This document shows, one piece after another, positions 20,691 through 33,383 of a stretch of DNA of 34,694 nt. This DNA is from Psilocybe azurescens. Taxonomy: Eukaryota > Basidiomycota > Agaricomycetes > Agaricales > Agrocybaceae. Under the pieces are notes generated by a model, which was not told where the DNA came from, made no database searches, and saw nothing but the letters and a program-made list of their open reading frames with translations. The first letter of the stretch is position 1. Each line of letters opens with the position of its first letter. The position numbers were made by a program, and so were the translations under genes. Where the stretch lies: positions 1 to 34,694 of the forward strand of contig JAJIRX010000297.1 in the NCBI GenBank assembly GCA_023853785.1, given 5' to 3'.

Positions 20691-23600
20691 TCGTCTTGCG
20701 TACAGACTCTGACTCGATAATGGGTAGAAATCATCTCATCGGCACGACCATATGGCCCGGGAACGAATACTGAGTACAGAAAGCAGGGTGAAGTAACATG
20801 AAGATGATTCGGCACCACTCGCATAACACCAGACTGGACAATGCTATCTTAGACCGCCATATCCATCCGTCCATTCGTCTACCGATTACGTACTAACATA
20901 TCTGGCATGATCAGTCCCTACCTCTCGATGTCCTCTAACTTAAGGTGACCCTCTCACGAATATGGCATATCCACTCTCCAGACCAGAACCATTGATAGCA
21001 TTTTTGTTCCACTCCCATTTCCATCCCGACTTCCATACCTCTCACAAATTAAAAGATCGCCAACAAATGGAAGACCACGCCTGCGTCACGGACCAGATGT
21101 CATTCAAACGCAAAAGTGCTAGGCCTGTACCAGGGATTACTTTGCGAATGTCAGCATAAGCATGGGGCCGTGGGAGAGCAAGTACAGCCAGACCCGGTGG
21201 TCGTTGCGTTACAGGCTTTGATCATGTCAGGAAACATCAAGTGCTGTCACAAGCAGTCGTCAAACATAATAAATGGAGGAATAATAAAGGCGAGGGAGAG
21301 AATGACTAGCAGAGGTGGACACAATGCTTTAAAATTTGTCGCCGACGGTGCACATAGGTTTGAGGTGGAGGTGGAACTGTATTGTATTACATAGTGAAGG
21401 GGTAATGTCTTTGCTGTTCCCCTGCATCATTTACATCGGCAATTTTGAGTCGTTATGATAGTGGTTATCCTGGAAGGCACTACTTATGGGTTGATAATGA
21501 AATAAAGCCAATAGAATAACTTTGTCGCATCTGGATACCTATTCGGACTCTGAGCTCCGGTGGAATAACGGACTCCTGCTGCAATCACAGATGAGCGGTG
21601 TAATTTCAAACGACTTTTTATTGACCTGTTAGGAATATTCAATTGAACGGAGGCTTGTGTTACCCCCAAATCCGCTAGAGCGAGAGTCAGAAGGCAATGC
21701 CGAAAGACAGGAACAAGGGTCCACGCCATAGCGGCTCTAATTGCAGATCTTTAGCGGAATTTTAGGTTGGCGACTCCTGCTTCAACCCGGATAGAATACA
21801 TTAAATATTGAAGAACTGGGAGCTCATAATATAGCTAGAGTCCTGCCTTTAAACCAGGGCTGCGGGGGATGTCGGTAAACAAATCGACAACTATCCCAGA
21901 GCCAAGGTAGCACCGGGTGACAGTAGGAATGGAGCTAAGATCGGAGAAAAACCTGAAGAAGAGACAGATGCTCGAAATGTGGGCAGACTGATCAGCAAAG
22001 ATCCAGATGTATGTACACAGTTGCACAATATCTCTCCCTAGTTATATGGGAAATAAGTGAAGGAAACCGGGTAGTATTAGTATACTATAAGACGAATCTG
22101 AAGTTAAACGTTCATGTTCAGAGCGCCAGCGCCATGTATACTCCGGTGGGTGCTATGCTCACGAAGGAAAAATCTTCAATACCACGTTGTATTTCTCCAT
22201 GATTCATAGATTCATAGAAGTACCAACAAAGTTGGGATTTATATGTTACCGACATGGGCATAGCACCTTGAGAAATATAGCAGGCCTGTTCAATACATGC
22301 AGATTTTGATGTGAGTGGAGCAGAAAGCTGATGCCAGTAGGTATACTACAGAAGGAAGCAATACATCTTGAAATATTGTCGGGAGCCGGCGAGTATGGTT
22401 GCAGACAGTGGAAGAATATGGAAGGAAACCGAATACATCGATGAAGAAAAGAGATCACGATGCAGACTTTGAGATCTCTCATGACCAGTGCACTGTACCA
22501 GCTGAGGATAGCGATTAGACCTGCAGAGACGGGATGTCGCAGGCTGTTGGGTACAATGTCAACTCTGAAGGAAACTGTACTCTCTAGCTCTATAGTTTAC
22601 GACAACAGCATTAAGTACTGTAAACTGAGTGGCACGGACCAACTATAAAAATATGGAATCGAGTCACTAAAGGTCATAATCAAGATATTACTACAAGAAG
22701 GTCACGAATGCAAAGGAGATTGCAGGCAGTATTAGCTTAAAGGTGTGTAAGGTGTGTGTGTTCGTGGGTAGATATGTAGAGTACAGATCACATACTTGCT
22801 ACATCAGCGCTGACTCAAGGTTCCTGAAGGCATGGGGTTTTGGTCTCATGTCTGGATATAAGTTGTAATATTATTTCAACACTGTGTCTTGACTTTATGG
22901 GTGCTTAACGTGTGTCCCCACAAGACATCAGCTTGACTTGGATGCCCATTATGGTCTTACAGACATTGATATAACGTTTCGGAGGAGTTGTTCGTCTGAC
23001 AGGAGCAAGTATACTAGTCGGAGTACTTAATAAGAAGAGACGATCTGAAGGAACTTGCAGTGAAAATGAGTGAGGTATGGAACCTAGTCAGTCACAGTTC
23101 TCTACGACAGAGCGAAACCCAACAGTTCGAGGACCTCTGCTCATACTAAAATGTCGGTGAGAAACGTAATGCGAATAAGATGAGAATGGCGATGAAGCCG
23201 GATCCAATGGTGAAGGAAAGAAAACGGAGATTAGAAATTAGCAAAGACATAGATACAAGCAAAGATCCCGTTCTGTGAAATGCGCTTATACGGTGGCCCG
23301 TGTTACCCCTTGAGCACTCGTTCCATATATAAAATCATTACGGCTCCACCAAATAAGCACATCTACACCTTCCCCAAGAGCACGAAAGCATTAGGTCCTA
23401 AGTCTTCTTCGAGGAGATCCACCTCCATAGAAAACCTCAATTCGCATGTCATCCAAATTCAAAACACCGCAATCAACCTCGAGACGGCTCTCGAGATGCT
23501 CTAACTCCCATGATGTTAGCTTTCGCAATATCCGACCACACCATTAATTGAACCAGTCGGCTGCGCAGATGCCTTTCTGCAATCAACAATCGAATCGTCG

Positions 23601-25373
23601 AATCATCATGATATACAAACCGCTATCGCAGACGAATGTCAATTTGTTATTTCTCTATATCGCATAGAGATCTTAAATGTCAAGGTTGTCAAAATCTTTT
23701 AAAGCCTGCTCATTCACGACACCATGAGAGATCCGAGAAGCAGGGTTTAGCGATATAACTCCTGCCGCATTGCCGTATCAGACACATGGGGATATGCCGG
23801 ATGATAGGGAGCTAGGTTTAGCAGTTACAATCGCTGGGGAGACGGAATGAGATGGAATCGATAAAGGAAAATAAGGTGAACGGTGGCGTGGCTCCGAATC
23901 TGTTAAGATCTCCAATTTCAACAAACTCGGGACTGTAGCAACACACAGCGAAAGAGGCACCAGCGCTCATCCCGAAAGCAAAGTGTTGGTCTGAACCTGG
24001 ATCACATCTTGGTTGTAACAGATTCCCAGAAACGTGCCCTTCCTCCGACGTGTACGTGGATGAGAGACCGGCTGAAGCGGACGCCCTCACTTCACACACG
24101 TTCAGAAATAATACGGCGCTTGGGAGTCGTCAATCTGACAAAATGCTCATCGGACTGTACAATGGCGGGCAAGGGTACTAAAGAGAATTGGCAGAGAAAG
24201 CGGACAAGTGTGTGGGATATGGAGTATAGCCATTCACAACAGTCTGCGACCGGGTAGAGTCCAGCGGTTTTGGGAGCAAATAACAAAGTGGAAGCATAAT
24301 GCATGTGATATGGGTGTAATAATTGGGCCCTCAAGTTCGGGAGATGGTCGAAAATGAAGATATAAACATGAGCCAGGATACAGATGTGTAGGTATACAGC
24401 GACCTCGTATCGCACCCTAACCACTGGGTGCTGGGACTCCAGCGGAAGCCCTTTCACATAGGACAGAGTCATATACAGCATCAACGGCTCGGAGCGAGGG
24501 ATGACAGGTGACGGTGGTCGTGTAGAGTCTGAGACAAAAGGACTGCAAGAAGAAAGTGGTCGAAGCATCCCATGAGACGCATCGACAACTAAACGTTGAG
24601 TAAATCAGTGTCTGTGCCATCTCTCCCTGTGGTATCCAACTGGAAGCTTCACCTACTCGAATCCATATCCAAGTCACCCTCTCCTCTATCCCGAATGCAG
24701 GCCCTCTATGTCCTGGAACCCACATATTTCCAGTGTCTATTGATTCATCACGCCGACCATCGTCTTGATCCAAGTCTGTTAACATAGAACGACATGTAGG
24801 TTACGCACAGTGCACAGTGCACGGTATTACACCTGAACCGCTCGCGCAGTCAACTACAGAGCCATGTAGCTCTGATGCGTTGGATAGAGGGCATATATAA
24901 ACCAATTGTTCCATACGGTAGTGAGAGCACTTATATTAGATGTCATGGCGAGCGGTACAGGGCAGAGCGCGGGCTAAACAGTGACAAGTTCTCAATTCTC
25001 GGCGTCAGCATCTAAAAATTAAGCGAGGGACTCAACGCACGTAGCATATGCATATGCATCCAATTCAGAGCATCTCCACCACCTCTAGCACAACCGGAAA
25101 TCGCCAGTCTGCAAGATATTCAGAATCGGATAACCCAATCCATACCAAGTTTGCGCTCTCAGTATGCCCCAACAAACTCCAGCAGAGTCGCATACATCCC
25201 ATTTCTTCCCGTCGCACCTTCCATGAAAAATGATGAGCCATCCCCATGACATCCAACATATAATTTTTACTTTAGAGATTATTGACGATAATCTGTGCTG
25301 GTATCTATTCAACTAAAAATCTATAGCGAAGAGTAAGAATCTACGGTAATAAAAATGTCTGCTGCAATACACG
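20691..25373. other. Gene-poor region
   Basis: Only short frames are present. A minus frame at 21484-21729 starts MAWTLVPVFRHCLLTLALAD, signal-peptide-like, but has no recognised continuation. A minus frame at 24092-24568 (158 codons) includes one hydrophobic stretch (VAVYLHICILAHVYIFIF), and a frame at 24417-24785 overlaps it; neither matches a family I know. A minus frame at 23818-24099 has several cysteines. None has convincing splice support. Decayed genes are possible. Confidence 0.4.
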
Positions 25374-26750
25374 TCAAACTTGATAGCTTCCAAATGTCGG
25401 ATCTAAGGTGGGACTCTTCTTCTCCTCAGCCTCAGGGGTCAGAGCGGCGTCGCCTGAGTTAATTGAGACACTACTGTCCACGACGGCATTGATACCAAGG
25501 TTTGCATTCCCATGTTGGGAACCAAAGCGTAAACCGGATACGCAGGTGGATATGGATTTATTGGTTGTGTTGCTGATGTTTGAACGGATACTTCTTGCCA
25601 CTAGAACCGTTGGCGCCAGGCCCTAATTGTAGTTCAGAAAAGCACAGTGATCGTAGAGATAATAAACTCCACCTACCGCAATGATGATCAGTACTGATTC
25701 CACGTAATACTCGGCTTCGGCGACAGGAGATTCTGCGTTAGTGAATGGCGGAACCACTACGGAGATAGCATCAAGTAAGACTACAAGGGAGTAAACTGCG
25801 GCCGACTCTATGATCAACCTCAAGACATGCTTGAATTTGCTGCTTATTTTCGATGATGGGACTTGAAGATGATAGGTAATATGTATTCTGTAGCCGATAA
25901 GAAGTGTTGTAACCACAGTGGTGCCTACTGATGCGAATGTAAGGGCGCTTTCAATATTATTGAATAAATTGGTGTTTGGACCGCTGGTGATCCCAGTCGA
26001 TAACCCTGCCAGTATCATCTCTGCGCAAAAGAGGCCTGCAATAACATATCATATGGATTATAGACATGTTCATGCATAATCTTCCCCATCTGGAAAGTAG
26101 GACTCACCGAATTCTCCAACGAAAAGTAATAGCGGAACCGAGACAACTTTAAATGAGCGTCCCCAGACATGGAAACACCTCCAGATCTATCAACGTCCGA
26201 GTCAGCGTTACATTGATGAGAATGCATCGACGATCAATGACATTAATACTAACCAGTAATCCGTCGGAGACCATAAGCGAGGAGTAGAGTTGGAAGTCGC
26301 CAAGTACGAACATCCAGTCAGGACCCCTCCCAGTGTTTGGAAAAATATGGATTCTCGTGTGCCTCCGTTGTCCACGATCGTTAAGTCGAGAAAGTACCAT
26401 TGGACAACGAACTCCGAGACGCAGAGGAGATATAGCACTGAGATAGCCGATAGCACAGTACGACTGATGCTACTCCCAGCCTTTCTAGATACTACAGTGA
26501 AGGAAGTTCATTATTGACGTCCTCTTGTCTTTTCAACTTGTAGAAGAAGGAACCTACAATATAGGTACATTGTTCCGGCGTATACCATGGTGTATACACC
26601 TAACATAAGTGAGATTTATGGGAGCTATTGTTAACAAATGCCGGAATTAAACGCACCCATCAAGAAGTTTAGAAGCATCGAGCTATTGAGGTTCGCCCCA
26701 ATGATGTCTTTTTCTACGTCGACTGGGATAGAGACGTCTGGTGTAGACAT
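25374..26750 (-). CDS. Seven-transmembrane protein, paralogue of copy A (copy B)
   Basis: Same family as 9272-10561. Six minus-strand exons: 26657-26750, 26558-26599, 26254-26491, 26108-26186, 25677-26035, 25374-25622. Exons 1, 2 and 4 have exactly the lengths seen in copy A (94, 42, 79 nt). Exon 3 is 238 nt against 239, and one base is missing from a G/C run near 26333-26336. Restoring it keeps GG(G)PDWMFVLGDFQLYSSL in frame and gives 353 residues. Shared landmarks are the start MSTPDVSIP (copy A MSTVDS), LLLNFLMG/MLLNFLMG, VYTMVYAGT, SDGLL-IWRC(Y/F)HVWG and APT(I/V)LVAR. The soluble C-tail differs from copy A and is Ser/Glu-rich. Function unknown. As given, the frame breaks in exon 3; sequence error and a true mutation are both possible. 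Confidence 0.82.
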
Positions 26751-28275
26751 GGTGAATCGAAGTTGTAGGTATGTTGAGGAGATACCATTTACCGAGTGGT
26801 CTCATAGTATATAAACTACCGACCACAATATTCATAGCACCGAGATAATCCTAGTATCGAATCGATTTCGCAGTTTCCATGGATGCTACAGCACATCATC
26901 CTGCCACTGTCATGACGCGGGTTTCGATGTGTGCATTGAACGAATGTTACAGTAGTGTATCGTTGAGCGTGCAAGAACTGCAGGGTGTGAGTGGATACGC
27001 CTTACTGGACCTGAGAAACTGACAGGATATATGACTTATCGGACTCTGTGTCCGTGATACTGCATCTATCTTGTCCAGTTTATCAAGTATAGAGGACATC
27101 ATCATTACCAAAAAGTGCCCACTCAACCATAGACCCTCAGTTTGATAGTCCGGAGGGCCGCGGGACAACGGATCGCTGTTTGTATGCCCAGCCATCGAGG
27201 ACTGATCGTTGATCCTCATCAATAATCCCGACACACCAAGCGGCTACATGATCCAATTCAATCCGCCTTCAATGATGCGGCACTTATACAGAATGCAATC
27301 AATGTCCCTGATTATTACTCCAATTTTATTCCATGTTGAAGGCACATTGGTATCTACTTCCTTGAAGGCTCCGTCTGCACTGAGCGAAAATTATTGGATA
27401 GCATTGTCAGTAAATCATTCGATAAACTTCCATGAAGTTTAAAGCAGTACGTACTAGTTATACTCATGCCGAATGTGATCCGAGTCATTCATCTGTCTCA
27501 AAATACCCTCATCCCACGAAATTCTCAACTCTAGTCTTTGACATGGCGTAATTCTGCCGTAGGATTAATGTTCTAGCCGAAGTGAGGATCCATCACTACC
27601 CCTCGCTCGATTATCCTGTGTCAGATGCACAAAATTCTCCTGATACATATACAATCACCGCATCAAGTTTCAATAATGCTCCAGTGACCGCTCGTTCACA
27701 AGCAAAACATACACAGTGGTCGTGGAATATTCGGAGTTCTGGCTCTATTGTCTCGTATGCCGCCATGCTTCGTTCTAGCCTTCACATTAACGGCCCATAC
27801 TTGGTGGCATCCGCGCAGAGGAGACTCAAGAGACCACCGTCATTCAGTTACCGCAACAAAATTTACGTAGAGTCGATGGGAAACTTATGGGAGGGTGTAT
27901 ATAGATGGAAGACTTGTGGATAGCAAGCATTGACGGATGGGAACAGAAGACGGACATTCGTGAATGATGCTCCACGACGTAGATATTGGGCCAGAGCTAT
28001 TATTAGTCCCCAACTCATCAGGCAACCGACATCAGGAGCGGAACTGAGATTAAAGCTCAGATGGTATGAATATGACATCAGAGCGTGCGAGTCCGTCTAT
28101 TGTTAAAAACCCATATATCATGTTTCGTAACCACATAAATATAGGTTAGGGAATAGGTATATCCAATTGGATGGGCGCCTAGGCGAGTCAAATATCTATC
28201 CCACCGATCTACCAACAATTTGATTTTAAATAGAGTGGAAATACGTCTTTACGTCCCCGATCGAAGGTCGTGGGT
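26751..28275. other. Intergenic region between 7-TM copy B and the NACHT chimera
   Basis: The first part should be the promoter of copy B. A plus-strand frame at 27582-27923 (113 codons) has no recognised content. No NACHT nucleotide-binding core (P-loop) was found upstream of 28276, so the missing 5' part of the next gene is not simply displaced here. Confidence 0.4.
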
Positions 28276-29957
28276 AGCGTAAGAAGCCAGATTCATGGCC
28301 ATCGGGGAAAGATATCACAAGTTTGGTCGCAAAATCGTCAGGTCAATTCATCCATGCGGCCACGGTCACCAGATATGTGTCCTCTCCTCGACATAACCCC
28401 ATCGATCGCCTGAAAGTCACTCAAGGTCTCCTGCCGGTCAACCACAATAAGCCATACGTGCAACTTGATGCTCTATATATCAATATTCTTTCTGAAGTGG
28501 AAGATGTCGAGGCTGTCTTGCGAATTCTAGGGGTGGCTATTGTATTGACTGAGAATATGTATGATTATATCTGGCATCTGGAAGTCAATGATCTGGAGAA
28601 GTTTATGCAACTTACCCCGGGCACTGTTCAGCTCCTCCTCATTGACCTCTTGTCCGTTGTAGATGCCTCAGACAGCAAGAAGCCCGTCAAGTTTCTTCAT
28701 GCACCATTCACTGATTTCCTCGTCGATCCAACCCAGTCTCATCAGTTTTTCATTGATCGCAGTAAAAGCCATGATGATGCTGCCCATTTCGGAATTTCCG
28801 CCATTGAATGTAAGCATTAATCGCTCTCTTACAAATATATTTCTGAGCTTCGGTTTATTTCACATATAGCACTCGACATAGCGACACTTCTGCCAAATCT
28901 TGCTTACCGGTCACTCTTGAGGCATCTCCGATTGGCAATCCCTCTGCATGACAACGCCATTCGTCGGAACAAGGTTTTCGAGGTGCCCTATGTTCAGCAC
29001 TTCAGAACTTATGCTCTCACATCAAGGAATGGTCAATATTACAGCTCTGTGAGTGATCCTGCAATGTTTTTGCAATTTCTGCAAACACCGGTACGTCTGC
29101 TTTTTAAAGATATTGGAAATAGTGTTTTTCGACTCCAAATCAAGGAATTTACCATCGAGCTATCTCAGATCAAAATTATGCAAATCCCTGGCGTTGATTC
29201 CCATGAGCCTTTGTCTGGCTTTTGGAGTGCCGTCTGTGCCGGCGGGATACTCGAATATAATCAAACAGTCTCTCTGCCGACAATTGGGGTTCTTTCATCC
29301 CCATCAGCACCCGAAGTCTCGGCTTTTGTGCCAGGTTTCTTCTTTTCTGCATCATTCGATCAAATCAAGGTGGGCAGTGGCCAGCGACAACCTGCATTGG
29401 GTAATGTTTGTCCCATAACTAGTACCCCTTATCTACAGATGGTGACGGAATTTCTAAATGACCCGTCACGAGCAGGACCACACGCTGTAGATCAATCGAC
29501 CCATACTACCGCTGCGGTGTTCGCGGTGGAGTTTTCAGTCAGGGCTTGGGATGGGACAAAGTTCATTCTTCCTCATACCTTTAAAAGAAGACGCGGCAGA
29601 CAGTGGAACTTCATCTGGGATGCTTTTGCATTCGTGTTTTCGCAAGCTGGGTACTCGGCCGAGCTAGTCCATAAGCTCGGCCAACATAATCTTACCTTCA
29701 ATCTAGGAAGACCAATGACCGATATGCGACATCGGGTACAGACCTTGTTTACAGCAGTCTGCAACCATTTCACACAGTCAAGTCCTGCACCGTTTAAAAT
29801 CACCATTACCTGGACACAACATCCAAGTAACAATGTTGGTAACTGTTTCACAGCCGATGATTTAGATGATGGTGGAGATACGCGGCGAACTTTTTACGTC
29901 GATGAATCCATTCTTTCGAGCGACGAGGATGTGCAGGAGCCCACCGGGCAACAGTGA
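28276..29957 (+). CDS. 5'-truncated NACHT/STAND NTPase fused to an unrecognised C-terminal region
   Basis: The open stretch begins after an in-frame TAG near 28275. Exon A (to 28809) encodes WPSGKDITSLVAKSSGQFIHA, then PRHNP, QLDALYINIL and KFLHAPFTDFLVD. These segments lie just after the NACHT core in many mushroom NLR-like proteins (KSSGQFIYAST, LDALY, FLHASLPDFL). A GT-AG intron (28810-28869) joins it in phase to exon B (28870-29957). Exon B begins LDIATLLPNLAYRSLLRHLR and runs uninterrupted for 362 codons to an acidic tail. A 78-nt GT-AG, in-frame stretch at about 29091-29168 might be an additional intron. The P-loop part is absent, as are visible TPR, WD40 or ankyrin repeats. From about residue 220 of the joined product I recognise nothing. 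It may be a truncated gene, a pseudogene kept open by chance, or a real chimera. Confidence 0.6.
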
Positions 29958-31215
29958 TCAGCCATACGAGAATACATAGTTTAGGCACACGGGTACACTT
30001 GGGGGTACTGTGGCGTTAACGTGCTAAAGGTATTCAAAACCCAAAACTCATACTAGCTATGTCATATGGATATGTGTGTATTTTATCTACAGTACCAGCA
30101 CCAGTACCAGTACGAAAAACATAAAGCTCGTGTCATTTCTCGTCTCGTCTGTTACCTGCCTACCTGTATGTAAGGATGTGGGTGGGGGTCTTTATTATCA
30201 TTGAATTTGCTTAATAACATCATCGTCGTCATGTTCCCTCGAGCCCAACCGGCGTCGGTCCTAGCTCCTGGATGAGATCGTCACCTTATCAAGAGCCAAG
30301 ATCGAGCGCAGGAGACAAGAGAGAGAGCATGACAAATGGGTAGGATGGTGCGTGGCATGCATATGGTGAAATAATGTCGTGATATCCAGATCGTGTGGAG
30401 CGCGTAGCGCGTAAGCTGAGGCGTAGTTAAAGCGTAGGTGGGAATGTGGGAAGTTGAGGTATAATAGACCCACAGTGCGCTCGAATCCAATAAAGTCCTA
30501 ACGGTGGGGTTTTTAGTGTGTGGTGGGTGGGTTTTGTGCGGGGTTAAGCTAAACATGAGGATGGGGGTATGTGTGTCGCGTCAAGCGTATAGGTGTGGGC
30601 TGGGCAGGCGTAGAATGTAGGGTATCTTCAGCGTCGTCGAGACACCAAGACATCGATAGGGCATCAGTCGGAGGAGGAGTTGTTGCAGTCGTTTTATTTG
30701 TTCGGTATTTCTTCTTTTCGAGTTTTCGGGTGGCGTACTAGAATACAAATCCATAAATAAAAAGTAAAATCATTATCGTAAAGGGGGTCACTAGCCAGCT
30801 ATTGAAAAAAATATGAAGCACCCCAGCATTCGACTAAAACTCCGTCGGTAGAAAAAGAAAAGAAAAGTGAACATGAAATTGAAGTCGAAGATGAATGTGA
30901 AAGGAAGTGGGAAAATAGGCAGTGAGGAATAAATGGAAGGGAAGGAAGAAAATGGAAGGCGTAAGAATTTAAGTTTGAACTTAAAAAACGGGAATTTGAG
31001 AGCAAAGTGAAAGCGCAGAGGGAGGTGGGATGTCCGGTGTTCGGTGTCGGAAGGGACACAATAAAGGGACTGGCACGAGGGACGAATAAGTGAGAGTAGA
31101 GAGAATGCGAACGTGAACATAAAGAAAGCAAATACCAAAACCTCGGAAATCCATCCCCGTTCAAAAAGCATACAACGCACGCATAAATCATCACCCGAAT
31201 CCACACCCAAAGCCC
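29958..31215. other. Intergenic region, partly purine-rich
   Basis: No supported gene. The plus strand at 30820-31130 is strongly purine-rich, so the minus strand shows a spurious pyrimidine-rich frame full of Phe, Ser and Leu. A short ACCAGTACCAGT run lies near 30097. Part of 30290-30660 resembles 33650-33930. Confidence 0.45.
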
Positions 31216-31855
31216 TCAATAATCTATCCCAGCATAGAAATCCGCAACCGACGACGGGTGATATTCCTCTTCCATCACCTGCACCCAACCCTCGCTATCC
31301 TCGTCAGTAGTCCATGCACACATCCTCAGCCCGTTCCTCAAAGCTCTCCCTAATCCTTGTTTCCCATTGCAGCTACCTGGCCCGACGCCTTCGAATCCCT
31401 TGCACGCAGGCCTTACACGGTGCTTCATGAGCAGGAGCGCGATCATGTACGACTTGAGCAGCACAGAGCAGCGCTGGCGTATCGATCTGGAGGCAGACAC
31501 GGGTTCGGGGAGAATAATGGAGGGATATCGGACAGGGTGGGCGGGTACATGAGCTGGTCGCTCAGTGGAGACGATAAAAGGTGTGGGTTCTTGTCGCCCG
31601 AGCAATCTTCATTTTCATTCTCGTCCTCCTCTTGTTCTCTTGGCTGCTCTTCATCTGCTGCACATCCACTACGCGACCCCTCGAAGAACTGCACATCGGA
31701 TTCCGCCTCCTGCACACCCTGTAGCCTCAAAAATATTTTCAGCCGGATCACGAGGCGCGTGTCTTGCACTTCGAGCTCTTCAGTGCGCCATCTGCGCTCG
31801 GCATAGGAGAGCGTGCTGTTGAAAACGGAGAGACGTGGTCGGAATCGCCATCCAT
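31216..31855 (-). CDS. Hypothetical protein with conserved-looking C-terminal region
   Basis: Unrecognised. Read from the ATG at 31855 to the stop at 31216, three frames join into one product of about 213 residues if one T is restored near 31832-31835 and one G/C near 31597-31599. Without this it is broken twice. The product begins MDGDSDHVSPF. It then has a basic, amphipathic stretch (VIRLKIFLRLQ), an acidic low-complexity segment (EEQPREQEEDENENED) and a proline-containing segment (RPAHVPAHPVRYPSIILPEP). It ends GWVQVMEEEYHPSSVADFYAG and a terminal IDY. The long open C-terminal frame (129 codons) and even residue use argue for a real gene. No catalytic motif, signal peptide or membrane segment is seen. 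Confidence 0.55.
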
Positions 31856-33067
31856 GGTGGTGGTTGAATCTTCGTCCTCCTCGACGACGAGCAAGCAGCT
31901 AAAGATATTTGAGCTCTGATTCGAAAAACCAGCGATGCGAATGCCAGATCCACGACAATACTTCGAGCTTCGAATCCGGGGCCACAATCGCAGTCAAAGA
32001 CGAAGGTCGTGCTAGTGACGTCATCGTCATCAATGCGGATGAACAAGTTGGATATACGCGGCACAAACAACGTCAAAGCGAATCAAAACCAAAAGGTGTT
32101 TAACGATTAAAATGACACGTAATCGTGGAGGATAATGAGAATAACCCCGGTCATAGCTTTCTGATTGTCAAGTCACAATTAGCAAATAAGGTTGACTTTG
32201 TGGCTTGTAAGAGCTTTGCCGAGCCAATGAGGGAAATATAGGACCTTTGATAAATGATAACGACCGTGGGCATCTCTTGTCCGTAAGCAAGGATGTATTT
32301 ACATCTGGGAACACGATAAGACAAAGTTCAATATGGGAGAATATGGGAGTCTCCATAGCAGAATCCGTGGCATCCACGAAATCATCTTGTATATAATTAC
32401 TGACCACCTCGGAATGTACGATCATACCTTGCCCGCATCCGAACACAAGGAATCTGGGCACTCGAATTGAACTCAGGTGGTTCAGGAGAAATCTACCGAA
32501 AACGGAGGAGTGGCTCATTATGAACAAATAAAATAGATTCCAAATTTCAAAACACACGAGCAGCGGATACCAGCTCCACTGGGATGTCATAATTGTTCAT
32601 AAGCTTTATAACGAATACTATACTCTGAAAATGCAAGACAAGTTGTCATCCTTCTGGCAGGTTTCAGACAGCGCGCATGTTATGTCATTGGCTCTGTTAA
32701 TCAGACTGCATGCTAGTATGGTTGAAACCACTGACAAGTAAAGGAAGAACGTGCATATCAGAAACAAGATGCGTTTTAATTGTTCCTCGTAGGTAGCACA
32801 CTCCCCGTGTCCACAACCAGAGTCGCTACAAAAACACGTCAAACAGAAGAAAACTATTGTTAATCAAGTCCAGGCTGCCTCGAGCGATATCCATCCGTTC
32901 TAGAATGACTGTGAAATTTGATGCCTCATCGCCAGTGTTTTGTGCACCTAGGCCCTGAGCCGTGGCCTTTTAACACTTTTGTCATTGGAAATTGAAAGTA
33001 TGCAAATGTGACTTTAGTATACGTCGGAGAAAATGAGATAATTAAGATAAAACAAACTGTGGAAAGC
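31856..33067. other. Region with short hydrophobic frames only
   Basis: Probably begins with the 5' flank of the 31.2-kb gene. Two minus-strand frames stand out. One at 32618-32842 has a Cys-rich start followed by one hydrophobic segment (ILFLICTFFLYLSVVSTILA). One at 32168-32590 (140 codons) has a hydrophobic start. They could be pieces of a membrane protein, but I could not link them by splicing. Confidence 0.35.
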
Positions 33068-33383
33068 TCAGTGTCGATATATGCAAAAGAGCGTCAAAAT
33101 TGCAGTTCCTGTGCCAATAACAAAGGGAACTAACGGAGTTGATAGCGATGTACACGCTTCACTTGAAGTTCTTGGAGTTGCTGACGCGGAGGTCACTCTG
33201 GATGTTGAGGACTGAAAACACACCGCATGGAGAGGTGACGATGGAGACGAGGTCGAAAGCATAGCGGTGGGTATAGTCGGCACCGAGAAATTAGAGGTGA
33301 ATATGTTTCTGTGGGGAATTAGCCGTATTGGATCACTTACTACCTATGGGACCGGTGGGGTGGGACTGTGGGTCGCTAGACAT
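33068..33383 (-). CDS. Possible Ser/Thr-rich single-pass membrane protein
   Basis: A minus-strand frame ending at 33068 encodes a Ser/Thr/Pro-rich stretch (MLSTSSPSSPLHAV and TSASATPRTSSEACTS) followed by one hydrophobic segment, PLVPFVIGTGTAILTLFCIY, and a short basic end. This is the layout of O-glycosylated fungal surface proteins. An upstream ATG at 33383 can be joined through a very short GT-AG interval (33309-33343, 35 nt), but the phase fits only if one G is restored. The start is therefore uncertain and an internal ATG near 33268 is an alternative. Confidence 0.35.

Noticed and set aside
30791..31288. 165-codon minus-strand frame rich in Phe, Ser and Leu
   Set aside because: It arises from a purine-rich stretch of the plus strand; residue composition is that of low complexity and no domain is visible.
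31969..31977. TTCGAATCC, resembling a tRNA B box
   Set aside because: No A box or acceptor-stem pairing is found at the right distance on either strand.
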